32,788 nt of DNA, taken from IMG/VR virus record IMGVR_UViG_3300043420_000293, positions 1-32,788 of that record, one strand, 5' to 3'. Position 1 is the first letter of the stretch; the number at the start of each line of letters is the position of its first letter. Of this stretch, positions 1-7,119 are shown piece after piece. The notes below the pieces were generated by a model. The model was not told the origin of the DNA, made no database searches, and was given only the letters and a program-made list of their open reading frames with translations. Source of the DNA: a virus. Both the position numbers and the translations under genes were made by a program.

Positions 1-136
1 CAGAGTTATACCCACCCGGCACCTCTTGGATCATGCCGTATTGCAGCGACAAGTCGAACAGAACAGAGCCGTCCAGATCACCAGTTGGCCAGTCTGTCAG
101 CACAGCCTTGGCGAAGTTTTCCCAGTCAGGTTGCAT
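1..136 (-). CDS. Conserved small phage protein, C-terminus outside window
   Basis: Only the first 45 residues are inside the window. The protein begins MQPDWENFAKAVL and continues with a WPTGDLDG stretch and a DLSLQYG motif. I recall similar acidic phage proteins of the form W..FAKAVL..WP.GD.DG..L.DLA..YGLL, whose function is unknown. The start is well supported: AAAGGAG lies a few bases upstream, inside the end of the preceding leftward gene, and the two genes overlap by 11 bases. It is the last visible gene of a long leftward operon. No catalytic motif is visible. Confidence 0.7.
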   Translation of the reverse strand, partial: MQPDWENFAKAVLTDWPTGDLDGSVLFDLSLQYGMIQEVPGGYNS

Positions 137-437
137 CGGCCTCTCCTTTCAGTTCTGCGAGGGTGGTGCGGGCATCAGAAACCCAATCCCCTTGCATCGT
201 GTATCCGTGCTTGTTGTGGTCGTCCCAACAAATCAACGCCCAGTCGATAACATCCACCGCCTTCGCCAGCTTGGCCTCTGCTGTTTGCACACGATCCAGC
301 ATCAAAGCAAAAGTCTCGTCCCGTTCCGTGATAACCCAATCCAGCTTGGCCTCAAGTTCTTCGATGCGGTCGGCTGCTTCTTCTTGCGCCAACATGGAAA
401 GACTAGCACGCAGCCGCTTCACCAGATCGTCACTCAT
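126..437 (-). CDS. Small coiled-coil protein with duplicated MSDDL N-terminal module
   Basis: A 103-aa acidic, helical protein. Its first 30 residues (MSDDLVKRLRASLSMLAQ, then EEAADRIEELEA) are identical to the N-terminus of the neighbouring gene at 430-1035, because 91 bases are copied exactly. The remainder is unrelated to that neighbour and includes a WALICWDDHNKHG stretch. The start overlaps the previous stop as ATGAGTGA. The module resembles the N-terminus of Ea22-like or other early phage proteins of unknown function, a resemblance I cannot confirm. It is probably expressed as part of the leftward operon. Confidence 0.75.
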   Translation of the reverse strand: MSDDLVKRLRASLSMLAQEEAADRIEELEAKLDWVITERDETFALMLDRVQTAEAKLAKAVDVIDWALICWDDHNKHGYTMQGDWVSDARTTLAELKGEADAT

Positions 438-438
438 C
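348..438. repeat. 91-bp exact direct repeat, copy 1
   Basis: Identical to 946-1036 over all 91 bases. The copies encode the N-terminal 30 residues of the 126-437 and 430-1035 genes. The repeat ends at the ATGAGTGA junction, so each copy includes the start codon overlap with the preceding gene. Confidence 0.95.
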
Positions 439-1035
439 GCCTTCGATCCTCTGCAATGCCCGTTCCGCTACCACCTTCATGTCGGTAACAGCCCGCTCGG
501 GGTCGGGGTACGTTTCGTTTCCAAAGCGGATGATTACATCCAGCGCCGCCATTGCGATCCGCAGCTTGGCCTCTGCCGCTTCTGTTCTGCCTTCCCAATG
601 CCGCATGTATTCCATGACGCTTGGGTTTCGCGCGGCCACCTCTGCGATACCTGATGTTTTCATCAGGTGCAGTTCGGCCTCAAGTTCCTCGATGCGGGCC
701 TCATGTCGCTTGCGTTCTGCTTCCATTGCGTTGGCGTATCCTTGTTGTTCTGCGGATTCTAACATGACCTCCATCTGCACCGCATACGCCTCGGCTTCCT
801 TGGCGTCATCTGTCGCTGCCTTGAGGCGTTCCTCCAGTTCTTCGATCTTCCGCATCGCGTGTTCGTGGCGGCGTGTTAGATCGCCGATGGTTTCGCCCAT
901 CTGCCCGGTGTCGGACAGATATTGCAGCGCATCCTTTTTGATCTGGGCCTCAAGTTCTTCGATGCGGTCGGCTGCTTCTTCTTGCGCCAACATGGAAAGA
1001 CTAGCACGCAGCCGCTTCACCAGATCGTCACTCAT
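430..1035 (-). CDS. Long coiled-coil protein with MSDDL N-terminal module
   Basis: About 201 aa and almost entirely predicted coiled coil, with several IEELEA/IEELEE heptads. I chose the internal ATG at 1035 rather than the upstream in-frame start because it forms the same ATGAGTGA stop/start overlap as the adjacent genes and begins with the conserved MSDDLVKRLRASL module. It ends ALQRIEGDE, the same kind of ending as the gene at 1308-1493. No enzymatic motif is visible. A scaffold-like or host-interaction role is possible, but the function is unknown. Confidence 0.75.
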   Translation of the reverse strand: MSDDLVKRLRASLSMLAQEEAADRIEELEAQIKKDALQYLSDTGQMGETIGDLTRRHEHAMRKIEELEERLKAATDDAKEAEAYAVQMEVMLESAEQQGYANAMEAERKRHEARIEELEAELHLMKTSGIAEVAARNPSVMEYMRHWEGRTEAAEAKLRIAMAALDVIIRFGNETYPDPERAVTDMKVVAERALQRIEGDE

Positions 1036-1036
1036 C
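946..1036. repeat. 91-bp exact direct repeat, copy 2
   Basis: Second copy of the repeat at 348-438, lying in the 5' part of the 430-1035 gene. A related, less perfect segment (GGCCTC, AAGTTC, CTCGATGCGG) occurs near 677-700 inside the same gene, coding another IEELEA heptad. Confidence 0.95.
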
Positions 1037-1315
1037 TGCAAACGCCCCCTCATCAATCATTCGCTGCGCATTCAGGACCACCATTGTCCGTTTCTGCTTT
1101 TCAGCTTTGCGCTTGGCTGGGCGCATAAAAGCGTTGATGAACTCGACGCTACTAGGATCGACCACGGCACCCGATAGCGTGTCGCAGTCTGGGCAGCGGA
1201 AGATCACGGTGTCGGCAGGTGCGACGGCAATCCAATCCTTTGCGCACTCTAGGCAAGCAACATAGGCGGTCAGGTGCGGACGATGGTCGTCTAGGTTTAT
1301 TATGTTGTCACTCAT
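1028..1315 (-). CDS. Small zinc-ribbon-like protein
   Basis: 95 aa starting MSDNIINLDDHRPH. It carries two CxxC pairs (CLEC and CPDC) about 17 residues apart, a typical zinc-ribbon arrangement, followed by a basic stretch RPAKRKAEKQKR that could contact nucleic acid. The ATG at 1315 was preferred over the in-frame codon 18 bases upstream because it overlaps the previous stop as ATGAGTGA, like its neighbours. Metal binding is an inference from cysteine spacing. Its partner or target is unknown. Confidence 0.75.
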   Translation of the reverse strand: MSDNIINLDDHRPHLTAYVACLECAKDWIAVAPADTVIFRCPDCDTLSGAVVDPSSVEFINAFMRPAKRKAEKQKRTMVVLNAQRMIDEGAFADE

Positions 1316-1493
1316 CGCCCTCAATCCTTGCAATCGCCTTCTCGGCCAGCATGGCGTAGAACTCCACGCCCTCAGAAATGGCAGCTATGTCTCGGATTTC
1401 TTCCAGCGCATCCGTGGCCGTCTTGAGTTTCCGCCGGAGGTGGCCCACCTCGATGCTACGCATCTCCGATATTGAAAAGTTACGATTCAACAT
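1308..1493 (-). CDS. Small helical phage protein
   Basis: 61 aa, starting MLNRNFSISEMRS and ending AIARIEGDE. The frame stays open for another 80 codons upstream, but that part is read in another frame by the gene at 1480-1662. GGGAGAAG precedes the ATG at 1493, so this internal start is preferred. It contains a helical segment (LRRKLKTATDALEEIRDIAA). The last codons and the junction with the next gene repeat those of the gene at 430-1035, suggesting both descend from one cassette. Function unknown. Confidence 0.65.
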   Translation of the reverse strand: MLNRNFSISEMRSIEVGHLRRKLKTATDALEEIRDIAAISEGVEFYAMLAEKAIARIEGDE

Positions 1494-1662
1494 TGTTCTT
1501 CTCCCGACACTCTTTTCGGATGCGATTGACTTCTTCCTGATGGTTATGGGCAATTCGGTGGATGGCTGAGAGTTCGTCCTGCGTGACCCACCAGCGGGGT
1601 AGAGGGATGAAGCCCGCGTTGCGGAGGGCTTCATTAACACCGATGTTCTTAGGCTTCCCCAT
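1480..1662 (-). CDS. Small hypothetical phage protein
   Basis: 60 aa, MGKPKNIGVNEALRNAGF followed by a PRWWVTQDELSAIHRIAHNH stretch. A GGAGTG ribosome-binding site, overlapping the upstream stop, lies just before the ATG. It overlaps the next gene by 14 bases. The compact helix-turn-helix-like look (V..EAL...GF..PRWW.TQ.EL) is suggestive but not diagnostic. I do not recognise a family. Confidence 0.6.
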   Translation of the reverse strand: MGKPKNIGVNEALRNAGFIPLPRWWVTQDELSAIHRIAHNHQEEVNRIRKECREKNNVES

Positions 1663-1665
1663 CGC

Positions 1666-2337
1666 TCACTCCGCAGCTGTCGCAGTGATGCGGTGGGCAA
1701 CACCCAGTGCTGCAAGCTGGTCACGGTCCACAAACACTTCTGTTTCTACGGGTGCTGTCTTGTTAACACGCGCTTCCTTGACCTCGTGGTATTTATCCAT
1801 AAACTCTTGCGGCACATACAACTCCAGCTCTGGCATCTCAGACAGTGCGGCATTCAGCGAAGTCTTGGTCGACATGAACGCCACGATTTGACGCTCGACG
1901 TCGTGATACTGCTGGCGCAGCTCGTCTCGCTGCCGCTTGCGCTTGTCCTCTTCGGCCAACCACTGGCGCAGGGCAGTGGACTGGTGGCGGAAATACACAG
2001 ACACGTCGTCGTAGTAACTGCTTGGTTTGCAGGGAAATACGAGTCGGTCGTCGTTACGCATTGAGATGCTAGACGCCATGATCCGGTCGTTGTGCTGGTC
2101 GAAGAAAACAACACGGCAATGGTCGCTTGTGTAACACCACTCTTGTGGCATCGCATCGCGAAGCTCTGGTTTCAGCTCCCATGCAGCAGCCTCGATTGCC
2201 TTACGCACTTCGTCGTGGATGGGTGTGCCCGGCTCAATGCGCTCAGATGCGTGCATCTCTTCTGCCTTTTGGCGCATGCGTGCGATCTTCTGTTTGATGC
2301 CGTCGATCAGTTTGTCAGTTCTGCGTACGTAGGCCAC
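1666..2337 (-). CDS. Hypothetical phage protein with coiled-coil segments
   Basis: 223 aa. The start is GTG, preceded at normal distance by AGGAGA, and the reading frame is MAYVRRTDKLIDGIKQKI. An N-terminal helical region (residues 1-60) is followed by a central mixed region with RVVFFDQHNDRIMAS, then a charged coiled coil (EEDKRKRQRDELRQQYHDVERQ) near residues 125-150. It lies downstream of the VWA gene in the same leftward operon, so a link to that machinery is possible. No known family is recognised. Confidence 0.7.
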   Translation of the reverse strand: MAYVRRTDKLIDGIKQKIARMRQKAEEMHASERIEPGTPIHDEVRKAIEAAAWELKPELRDAMPQEWCYTSDHCRVVFFDQHNDRIMASSISMRNDDRLVFPCKPSSYYDDVSVYFRHQSTALRQWLAEEDKRKRQRDELRQQYHDVERQIVAFMSTKTSLNAALSEMPELELYVPQEFMDKYHEVKEARVNKTAPVETEVFVDRDQLAALGVAHRITATAAE

Positions 2338-2348
2338 GGTGTGTCTCC

Positions 2349-2927
2349 TCAGTGTGCAAAGGTAAATGTGATGGTTTCGCCGGTCTTAATGCTGTCGACG
2401 AGGCGGCTGACGGCTTCTTTCTCGCGGACTTCCGAGGCCTTCAGGTATGTGTGAATGAACTCACGCTTCTCGTCGTAGGTCATCGAGTTGTTCATCGGGA
2501 TATACTTGGGCGTCTCGCCGCGCTCGATGGCCTCAAGCGCGCGCACCTCGTGGCTTCGATGCCAAGCATACCGGTTCTCATAGGCTCCAGTGGCTTGCGC
2601 CATGCGCAGCCATGCGGCGGTATATGCCAGCAACTCGTCGAGCTTGTGCGGCAGCACCTCATCCACGGTGACGTAGTTTTTCCAGTGTGAGATTGTGTTG
2701 ACGTGGTGCCCGACACTCTTCGCGAGGTGCTCGACGATGGACCCAGTTTCCCAGCCGCAGGCAGCGACGCCCTTCTCCAGCGAGGAAGTGATGATGTTGC
2801 GCTTCCGACTGGACCACTTGGAGGTATCCAGTTCAACAGTGACACGCGTGACTGCTTTGTCTTTGGTCAGCTCGTTTGCTGACATCACATAGAGACGCTC
2901 TCTGGTCCCGTGGTTTTGTAGTGCCAT
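2349..2927 (-). CDS. Hypothetical phage protein
   Basis: 192 aa, MALQNHGTRERLYVMSAN at the start. AAGGAGA precedes the ATG. A segment around residues 60-85 (IVEHLAKSVGHHVNTISHW) has the spacing of a helix-turn-helix and could be DNA-binding; this is only a visual impression. The rest is helical and charged. It follows the 2939-3631 gene by 11 bases and precedes 1666-2337 by a similar gap, so it belongs to one transcription unit. Function unknown. Confidence 0.7.
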   Translation of the reverse strand: MALQNHGTRERLYVMSANELTKDKAVTRVTVELDTSKWSSRKRNIITSSLEKGVAACGWETGSIVEHLAKSVGHHVNTISHWKNYVTVDEVLPHKLDELLAYTAAWLRMAQATGAYENRYAWHRSHEVRALEAIERGETPKYIPMNNSMTYDEKREFIHTYLKASEVREKEAVSRLVDSIKTGETITFTFAH

Positions 2928-2938
2928 GGTCGGTCTCC

Positions 2939-3631
2939 TTACTTGATGTAGAGGTATTCGTGTTTGGTCTCGGCGCGCGGGAAGGCGAAGCCGTTGGTTG
3001 CCACGGTGCGCATACTGGCCTCATCTGCACACACGTAAGCACATAGTTCCTCGACTGTTTTCTCAATCCAGTCGGGCTGTGCCGTTAGCTTGTCGGAGTG
3101 CCACGCTGGGTGCAGCCCTTGGATACGCGCCGCAGCAGTCACGGCGGTGCGCACCTCGTCTAATTTGGCGGCAAGGTCTTTCTTCACAGACCTATCGGGC
3201 ATGCTCACTGTGATCTCAGCCAGTGCGATAGGAAGGCGCGAGTGCCCAGTCCACACAGCCGCAGCGTACTGGAGATGCTTGCCGAGATACTGGAGCTTGT
3301 CGGTCTTGATGCCCCAGCGTCCGTTGACTTTTATGGCAACGCGCTGCTCGTGGTCGACGGCAAGTATCTGCTGCCCGCCTTGCGTAACCCACGCAGTCTT
3401 GACCTCTTCAGTGCATTCCTTGTCGAGGTATAGCTGCGGGCACCAACGTGTGTCCGACGTGGACACCAACTGTAGACCGTAGCGGTCATAGTGCTTGCGC
3501 TGGTCAGGCTCGGGGCTTCGCGTGAGGATAACCTCGCCGGTCTCGAACTCCACAAACGGGCCGTGGTTGCTGTAGAAGCACCGGTAGCTATCCCAGTGCT
3601 TGTTGGTGTGGTTGAACTCGAACTTCTTCAT
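2939..3631 (-). CDS. Hypothetical phage protein next to VWA gene
   Basis: 230 aa, starting MKKFEFNHTNKHWDSYRCF. The start at 3631 forms an ATGA overlap with the stop of the VWA gene, so the longer frame running into that gene was rejected. The N-terminal half is rich in aromatic residues (Y, W, H); the middle has HSRLPIALAEITVSM and then a helical DLAAKLDEVRTAVTAAARI segment. Translational coupling to the VWA/metallopeptidase gene suggests a shared process, but no domain is recognised. Confidence 0.7.
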   Translation of the reverse strand: MKKFEFNHTNKHWDSYRCFYSNHGPFVEFETGEVILTRSPEPDQRKHYDRYGLQLVSTSDTRWCPQLYLDKECTEEVKTAWVTQGGQQILAVDHEQRVAIKVNGRWGIKTDKLQYLGKHLQYAAAVWTGHSRLPIALAEITVSMPDRSVKKDLAAKLDEVRTAVTAAARIQGLHPAWHSDKLTAQPDWIEKTVEELCAYVCADEASMRTVATNGFAFPRAETKHEYLYIK

Positions 3632-4803
3632 GCCGCGTCCTTCTCGAACTTGATGACTTCGCCCCACGGGAAGGCGGTGCCGCTGGTTGTGAGCCAAACG
3701 GTGTCGTGCTGACTGGTGAAGCTGTTCTGGTCTCCGTGACCGTCAGTCAGATAGACAACGACCTCTGGTTCGATGTTGTTGTCGTCGATGTAGTCGAACA
3801 CCGGCTTGAACGACGTGCCGCCACCGCCGTGGGCTACGAGGCGCACGGGATACTCATCGGGGGTGAACTCGTCGACGTGCTGGACCTTGGAGTCGCAGTA
3901 GATGACCGTCACCGCCTCGGGGTTGCAGGTCTCAAGGATACGGTTGACGTGGCCGCCGAACTTGTCGAGTTCCGGCTGGTCGATGGAGCCTGACGTGTCG
4001 ACGCCGATCACCACGGTGCCCATCTTGGGTTTGTAGTCAGTGCCGGGGATGTAGATGTTGCGTGCGATGAACCGACGGTTGGGGCGGTTCCAGCTGTAGC
4101 CATCCTTGATCTTGGCAACCATGCGGCGCTCAAGGATTTCGTGCCAAGGGGTTGGCACATGGACAAGCTCGTCGACCATGCGCTGCAACGAACCGGGCAT
4201 CTTGCCTACAGCCTTGGCAGCCTTGGCGGACTGGATCGCCTCGATCTTGGCTTGGGCCTCCAGTGCGTGCACTTGGCTCTCATCCAGCGGCTTGCCGTTC
4301 TCGTCGACTGGATCGCCGATGTCGTTGCCGATGCCACCCGGTCCCTGACCGTTGCCGTTGTCGTCCTCGTCGTAGAGTTCCTCGGCTGCGTAGTTGCGGG
4401 CGTCCCGCATCTGGATGCCACCCTCGATGAAGTCGCCGACCTTGGCGTCGATCAAAGTGTCGTTGATGACCTTGTCAGCTGCGATGTTCCACGCCTTGGG
4501 GTCACGGTGTCCGCGGCGCAAGCCATGGGCCAGCATGTAGTGCATAGCCTCATGGGCCAGCAGGAACATGACCTGACGGACAGACAGCGGGCCGTTGTCT
4601 TTACCACCAGTCTCGATGAAGGCGGGGTTGATATACATCTGCCCTGTGGCGGCCATGGCCGCAGTGGGCACCGTGTCGGTGTAGATGATGGGGCGGCGTG
4701 ATGCCGCCGTGCCGAAGAACGGATGGTCCAAGATCAGCAGGGACTTGGCCTTGGAGACCTTGCGCTGCACCTCGGCAAGATTAACAGATAGCACTGTTGT
4801 CAT
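3628..4803 (-). CDS. Metallopeptidase-like/VWA domain protein (DUF2201 type)
   Basis: 391 aa. The N-terminal domain carries an HEAMH zinc-peptidase motif (residues 84-88) and a WNIAADKVIND segment, as in the metallopeptidase-like N-terminal half of the DUF2201 family. A Gly/Asp-rich linker follows (about 145-175). The C-terminal von Willebrand A domain has an intact MIDAS: DTSGS (D269, S271, S273), T330 in GGGGTSF and D354 in YLTDG. Such proteins usually pair with MoxR-type AAA+ ATPases, and one lies upstream in the same operon (7120-8133). I chose the ATG at 4803, with GTGAGGACC upstream, over the GTG at 4815. The substrate is unknown; a role in remodelling or cleaving host or phage complexes is inferred. 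Confidence 0.9.
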   Translation of the reverse strand: MTTVLSVNLAEVQRKVSKAKSLLILDHPFFGTAASRRPIIYTDTVPTAAMAATGQMYINPAFIETGGKDNGPLSVRQVMFLLAHEAMHYMLAHGLRRGHRDPKAWNIAADKVINDTLIDAKVGDFIEGGIQMRDARNYAAEELYDEDDNGNGQGPGGIGNDIGDPVDENGKPLDESQVHALEAQAKIEAIQSAKAAKAVGKMPGSLQRMVDELVHVPTPWHEILERRMVAKIKDGYSWNRPNRRFIARNIYIPGTDYKPKMGTVVIGVDTSGSIDQPELDKFGGHVNRILETCNPEAVTVIYCDSKVQHVDEFTPDEYPVRLVAHGGGGTSFKPVFDYIDDNNIEPEVVVYLTDGHGDQNSFTSQHDTVWLTTSGTAFPWGEVIKFEKDAA

Positions 4804-5047
4804 GTTGGTCCTCACTAGATGTAGTGTTTTGGTTGATCGCCACGAGCGCGGCGGTCTTCAGGTCTGTTAGCGGTTTCATAACAATGGTCTCGCCGAAGCA
4901 GTCGGCACACAAATCCCAGTCGTCGCTTTCGGACAGCTCGAAATACCACCGCTGTTTATACTTATCCCAGTAGGCATACGCCCCAACGCTCACGTTCTCG
5001 GAGCCACAGTCGCGGCAGACCCACGTGAGAGGGTTTTCCTTGGACAT
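4781..5047 (-). CDS. Zinc-ribbon-like protein, paralogue A
   Basis: 88 aa. A CRDC pair near the N-terminus and a CADC pair near the middle suggest a zinc ribbon, with a W-D-x-x-K-Q-x-W-x-F strand region between. It is clearly paralogous to the next gene upstream (5047-5280): both share the CxxC spacing, the aromatic block and a TD.K.AAL.AI.QN C-terminal pattern. The start ATG overlaps the previous stop as TGATG. The 3' end overlaps the VWA gene and contains its ribosome-binding site, so the two are probably translationally coupled. Confidence 0.8.
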   Translation of the reverse strand: MSKENPLTWVCRDCGSENVSVGAYAYWDKYKQRWYFELSESDDWDLCADCFGETIVMKPLTDLKTAALVAINQNTTSSEDQHDNSAIC

Positions 5048-5280
5048 CACACCACCTCATTCTGTCTGATCGCCGCGAGTGCGGCGGATTTAACGTCAGT
5101 TATGGGAACGAACTCGCCGCAGACGTACCCTAAGCAATCACCGCAGTAGTCGTCTGCTCCGTCATTTATGGAGAAGTCCCATGTTTGTTTCTCCTCATCC
5201 CACCATGCGGTGGCATTGACAGACAACTCGGTGCCGCCGCAGTGCGGGCACACGAGCCGCTCGGGGATTTTTTCATCCAT
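5047..5280 (-). CDS. Zinc-ribbon-like protein, paralogue B
   Basis: 77 aa, MDEKIPERLVCPHCGG at the start. It has two CxxC pairs (CPHC and CGDC) with a WWDEEKQTWDF block between them, matching the neighbouring paralogue. The start is ATG at 5280 in a GTG-TGA-TG junction with the upstream gene, the same junction that joins it to its own downstream paralogue. It may be an adaptor or regulatory subunit for the ATPase/VWA cluster. That role is inferred only from position. Confidence 0.8.
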   Translation of the reverse strand: MDEKIPERLVCPHCGGTELSVNATAWWDEEKQTWDFSINDGADDYCGDCLGYVCGEFVPITDVKSAALAAIRQNEVV

Positions 5281-6446
5281 CACACCAACCCTGCCATCTG
5301 GGTCATCAGGTCGCTGATCTGCGTGGCTGCCTTCTTGCGAACGTCGGGCATGGAGCGCAGCACGTCCTTGTTGTTGGCGTAGGTCGTGGCCAGAGATTTA
5401 AGTTCAGCAATCTTGTCTGTGATAGATGGGTCATCTGACAGGTTCACACGGCCCATGCGGTCAGCCACCTCCACGATGTTGTCGATCAGGCTGTCGCGGA
5501 AGATCGCACCGTCGGCACCGATAGGCACGTTCAGTTTCTCCACGGCGGATTTCATGGGGGCGATCATCTCTGTGATGACGTGCTTGGCGGCTGCATCCTC
5601 GGCGTCTTCCAGTTGCTTCTGGAGTGAGGCTTTCTCCTCATCGCTAAGACCGAAGCGCGGGTCGAAATGGCTCGCCTGCGGGATCGGCATGTAACGAACG
5701 TCGATGGCAAACCTTCCACGGATGTCGTCGACACTTGGGTAGTCTGATGGATTGGCAAGGTTGGGTTTACCCTTGGCCGCAGCGATGGCAGCGAGACGAT
5801 CAAGGTCAGCTTGGACCTCATCCTCCCAGTGGGCAGCAAGATCGTCGGCGGCGTCTAGTGCCTCGTCGATACGACGGCGAAGCCCCGAAGAGAACTCAGT
5901 GTGGTGCATAATGTTCAGCATACGCACACCAGTTGCCCACGGCACGGTGTTGTCATTGACGAAAGTACGAACCTCGCCGAACTTGCTCAGGGTGCGCCGC
6001 ACGCGGTTGTCCCTGCCCTCAAACAGGTGCTTGTTCACGTTGCCAGCGCCGTACTGGCGCGTTTCTTCCTCGTCCCGCTTGTATGGTGAGTACATGCTGC
6101 GCTTCAGCTGCACCAGCACGGCCTTCTCGTCGAGACCCTTAACCTTGATAGCCTTGCGCATCAGAGGTGCAGCCGCCTCGGAAACATGTGTCCACGTGTC
6201 AGCAGATTGATCCTCGTCGACGTCGCTCAGCGAAATTTCGTCGAGCGCAGCGACGGACTGGTACATATCGTGCAGACGTTCATGCTCTTGAATGAATGCC
6301 TTCTCATCGTCGTCAGTGATGTCAAGGCGCTCGATGGCGTCCTCGGCGCGGGCAGCGGCTGATGAGTCGTGTTGTTTGGCTGCTTGCTCTTCTTCCCACT
6401 TCTCGATGTTGGCGAAGGCAGCGGCGAGTGTTGCGTTCATGCTCAT
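5280..6446 (-). CDS. 388-aa helical protein of the MoxR/VWA cluster (DUF3150-like?)
   Basis: Mostly alpha-helical and acidic at the N-terminus, with a central region containing LKRSMYSPYKRDEEE, then VRTFVNDNTVPWATGVRMLN, and a FAIDVRYMPIPQASHFD segment near residue 255. The combination of a MoxR ATPase, a protein of this size and a VWA/metallopeptidase protein is a gene trio I recall from other large phages, where the middle protein is often labelled DUF3150. The assignment rests on context and general appearance, not on a verified domain match. AAAGGT lies upstream of the ATG. A role as adaptor or substrate-recognition partner is an inference. Confidence 0.75.
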   Translation of the reverse strand: MSMNATLAAAFANIEKWEEEQAAKQHDSSAAARAEDAIERLDITDDDEKAFIQEHERLHDMYQSVAALDEISLSDVDEDQSADTWTHVSEAAAPLMRKAIKVKGLDEKAVLVQLKRSMYSPYKRDEEETRQYGAGNVNKHLFEGRDNRVRRTLSKFGEVRTFVNDNTVPWATGVRMLNIMHHTEFSSGLRRRIDEALDAADDLAAHWEDEVQADLDRLAAIAAAKGKPNLANPSDYPSVDDIRGRFAIDVRYMPIPQASHFDPRFGLSDEEKASLQKQLEDAEDAAAKHVITEMIAPMKSAVEKLNVPIGADGAIFRDSLIDNIVEVADRMGRVNLSDDPSITDKIAELKSLATTYANNKDVLRSMPDVRKKAATQISDLMTQMAGLV

Positions 6447-6461
6447 GTCAGTTACCTTTCC

Positions 6462-6707
6462 TTAGATGTTGGCTTCAGGGTCGAAGTCGGACGGGAAGTC
6501 CTTCTCATGCAGCACGGGCAACTCACTTGCCCGCAGCCACCGCTGCGCCAGTTGCTTGATACCATCGACAGTCTCGCTGCCGGGGCAGGGGTTACCGTGA
6601 CCTATGAGGCTACCGTCCTCGTCGTAGTAGACCTCACGTAGCTCCACCCAATCGTCGCCACCGTTGCCGGATGGCATGTTCACGAAACGAAATTCCCAAG
6701 TGCTCAT
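6462..6707 (-). CDS. Small acidic hypothetical protein
   Basis: 81 aa, MSTWEFRFVNMPSGNGGDDW at the start. The upstream frame extension was rejected because a clear GTGAGGAC site precedes the ATG at 6707 and the extension overlaps another gene. The sequence reads as beta strands followed by a helix (VDGIKQLAQRWLRAS). It lies between the 57-aa gene and the 388-aa gene in the leftward operon. Family unknown. Confidence 0.7.
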   Translation of the reverse strand: MSTWEFRFVNMPSGNGGDDWVELREVYYDEDGSLIGHGNPCPGSETVDGIKQLAQRWLRASELPVLHEKDFPSDFDPEANI

Positions 6708-6717
6708 GGCAGTGTCC

Positions 6718-6891
6718 TCACTTCGTGTCTTTGCGTGCGATGCGAGTAGCCGCACCTTCCCAGCCGAGATCACCAGCCAAGCCATTGTTAATGATACGGC
6801 CCTTCTCGTAGTCTGCGATGGCCTCGGCCTCGTCGATGTTGTCAGCCTCCACCGTGCGGTAGAGGGTCAGTTCGATGTCATACTTGGGCAT
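6718..6891 (-). CDS. 57-aa small protein
   Basis: This short frame reads MPKYDIELTLYRTVEADNID, then EAEAIADYEKGRII and a GWEGAATRIARKDTK end. It fills the space between its neighbours exactly: its start overlaps the end of the zinc-finger-like gene by 14 bases, and its stop sits in an ACGAAGTGAGGAC sequence that also supplies the ribosome-binding site of the next gene. A very similar ACGAAGTGAGGC sequence ends the ATPase gene. The pattern T...V.A.n..EA...A is common in small phage proteins. Function unknown. Confidence 0.65.
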   Translation of the reverse strand: MPKYDIELTLYRTVEADNIDEAEAIADYEKGRIINNGLAGDLGWEGAATRIARKDTK

Positions 6892-7111
6892 CAGTCATTT
6901 CCTTAGTTGCTATATGAACGCCGCGCTCGCCGTAGTTCTGGCGCAAGTAGTCGGCCCCCTCCTGCACGCTGCCAGTTGAAACAACGTGCCGCTGCTCGAT
7001 CCAGTCGGCGCAGTCGGCGCACAGGGCGTAGCCTGTGTCTTGGTTGGGGTGCTGCATGAGTGGCGGGGTAACCTCGCCACAGCACGCACAGATTTTCCTG
7101 TTAGGTTTCAC
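6878..7111 (-). CDS. Small zinc-finger-like protein (GTG start)
   Basis: 77 aa with two cysteine pairs, CACC near the N-terminus and CADC about 25 residues later (KICACCGE ... ALCADCAD), consistent with a small treble-clef or zinc-ribbon fold. The GTG at 7111 is preferred because GTGAGG sits seven bases upstream; a GTG at 7123 is the alternative. It directly follows the MoxR-type ATPase gene, and it is one of four CxxC...CxxC proteins in this arm. Function unknown. Confidence 0.75.
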   Translation of the reverse strand: MKPNRKICACCGEVTPPLMQHPNQDTGYALCADCADWIEQRHVVSTGSVQEGADYLRQNYGERGVHIATKEMTDAQV

Positions 7112-7119
7112 GGCGTGCC

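Noticed and set aside
479-1177. 232-aa plus-strand frame in the left arm
   Set aside because: Antisense to the leftward coiled-coil and zinc-ribbon genes; Ser/Ala/Arg-rich composition and no ribosome-binding site.
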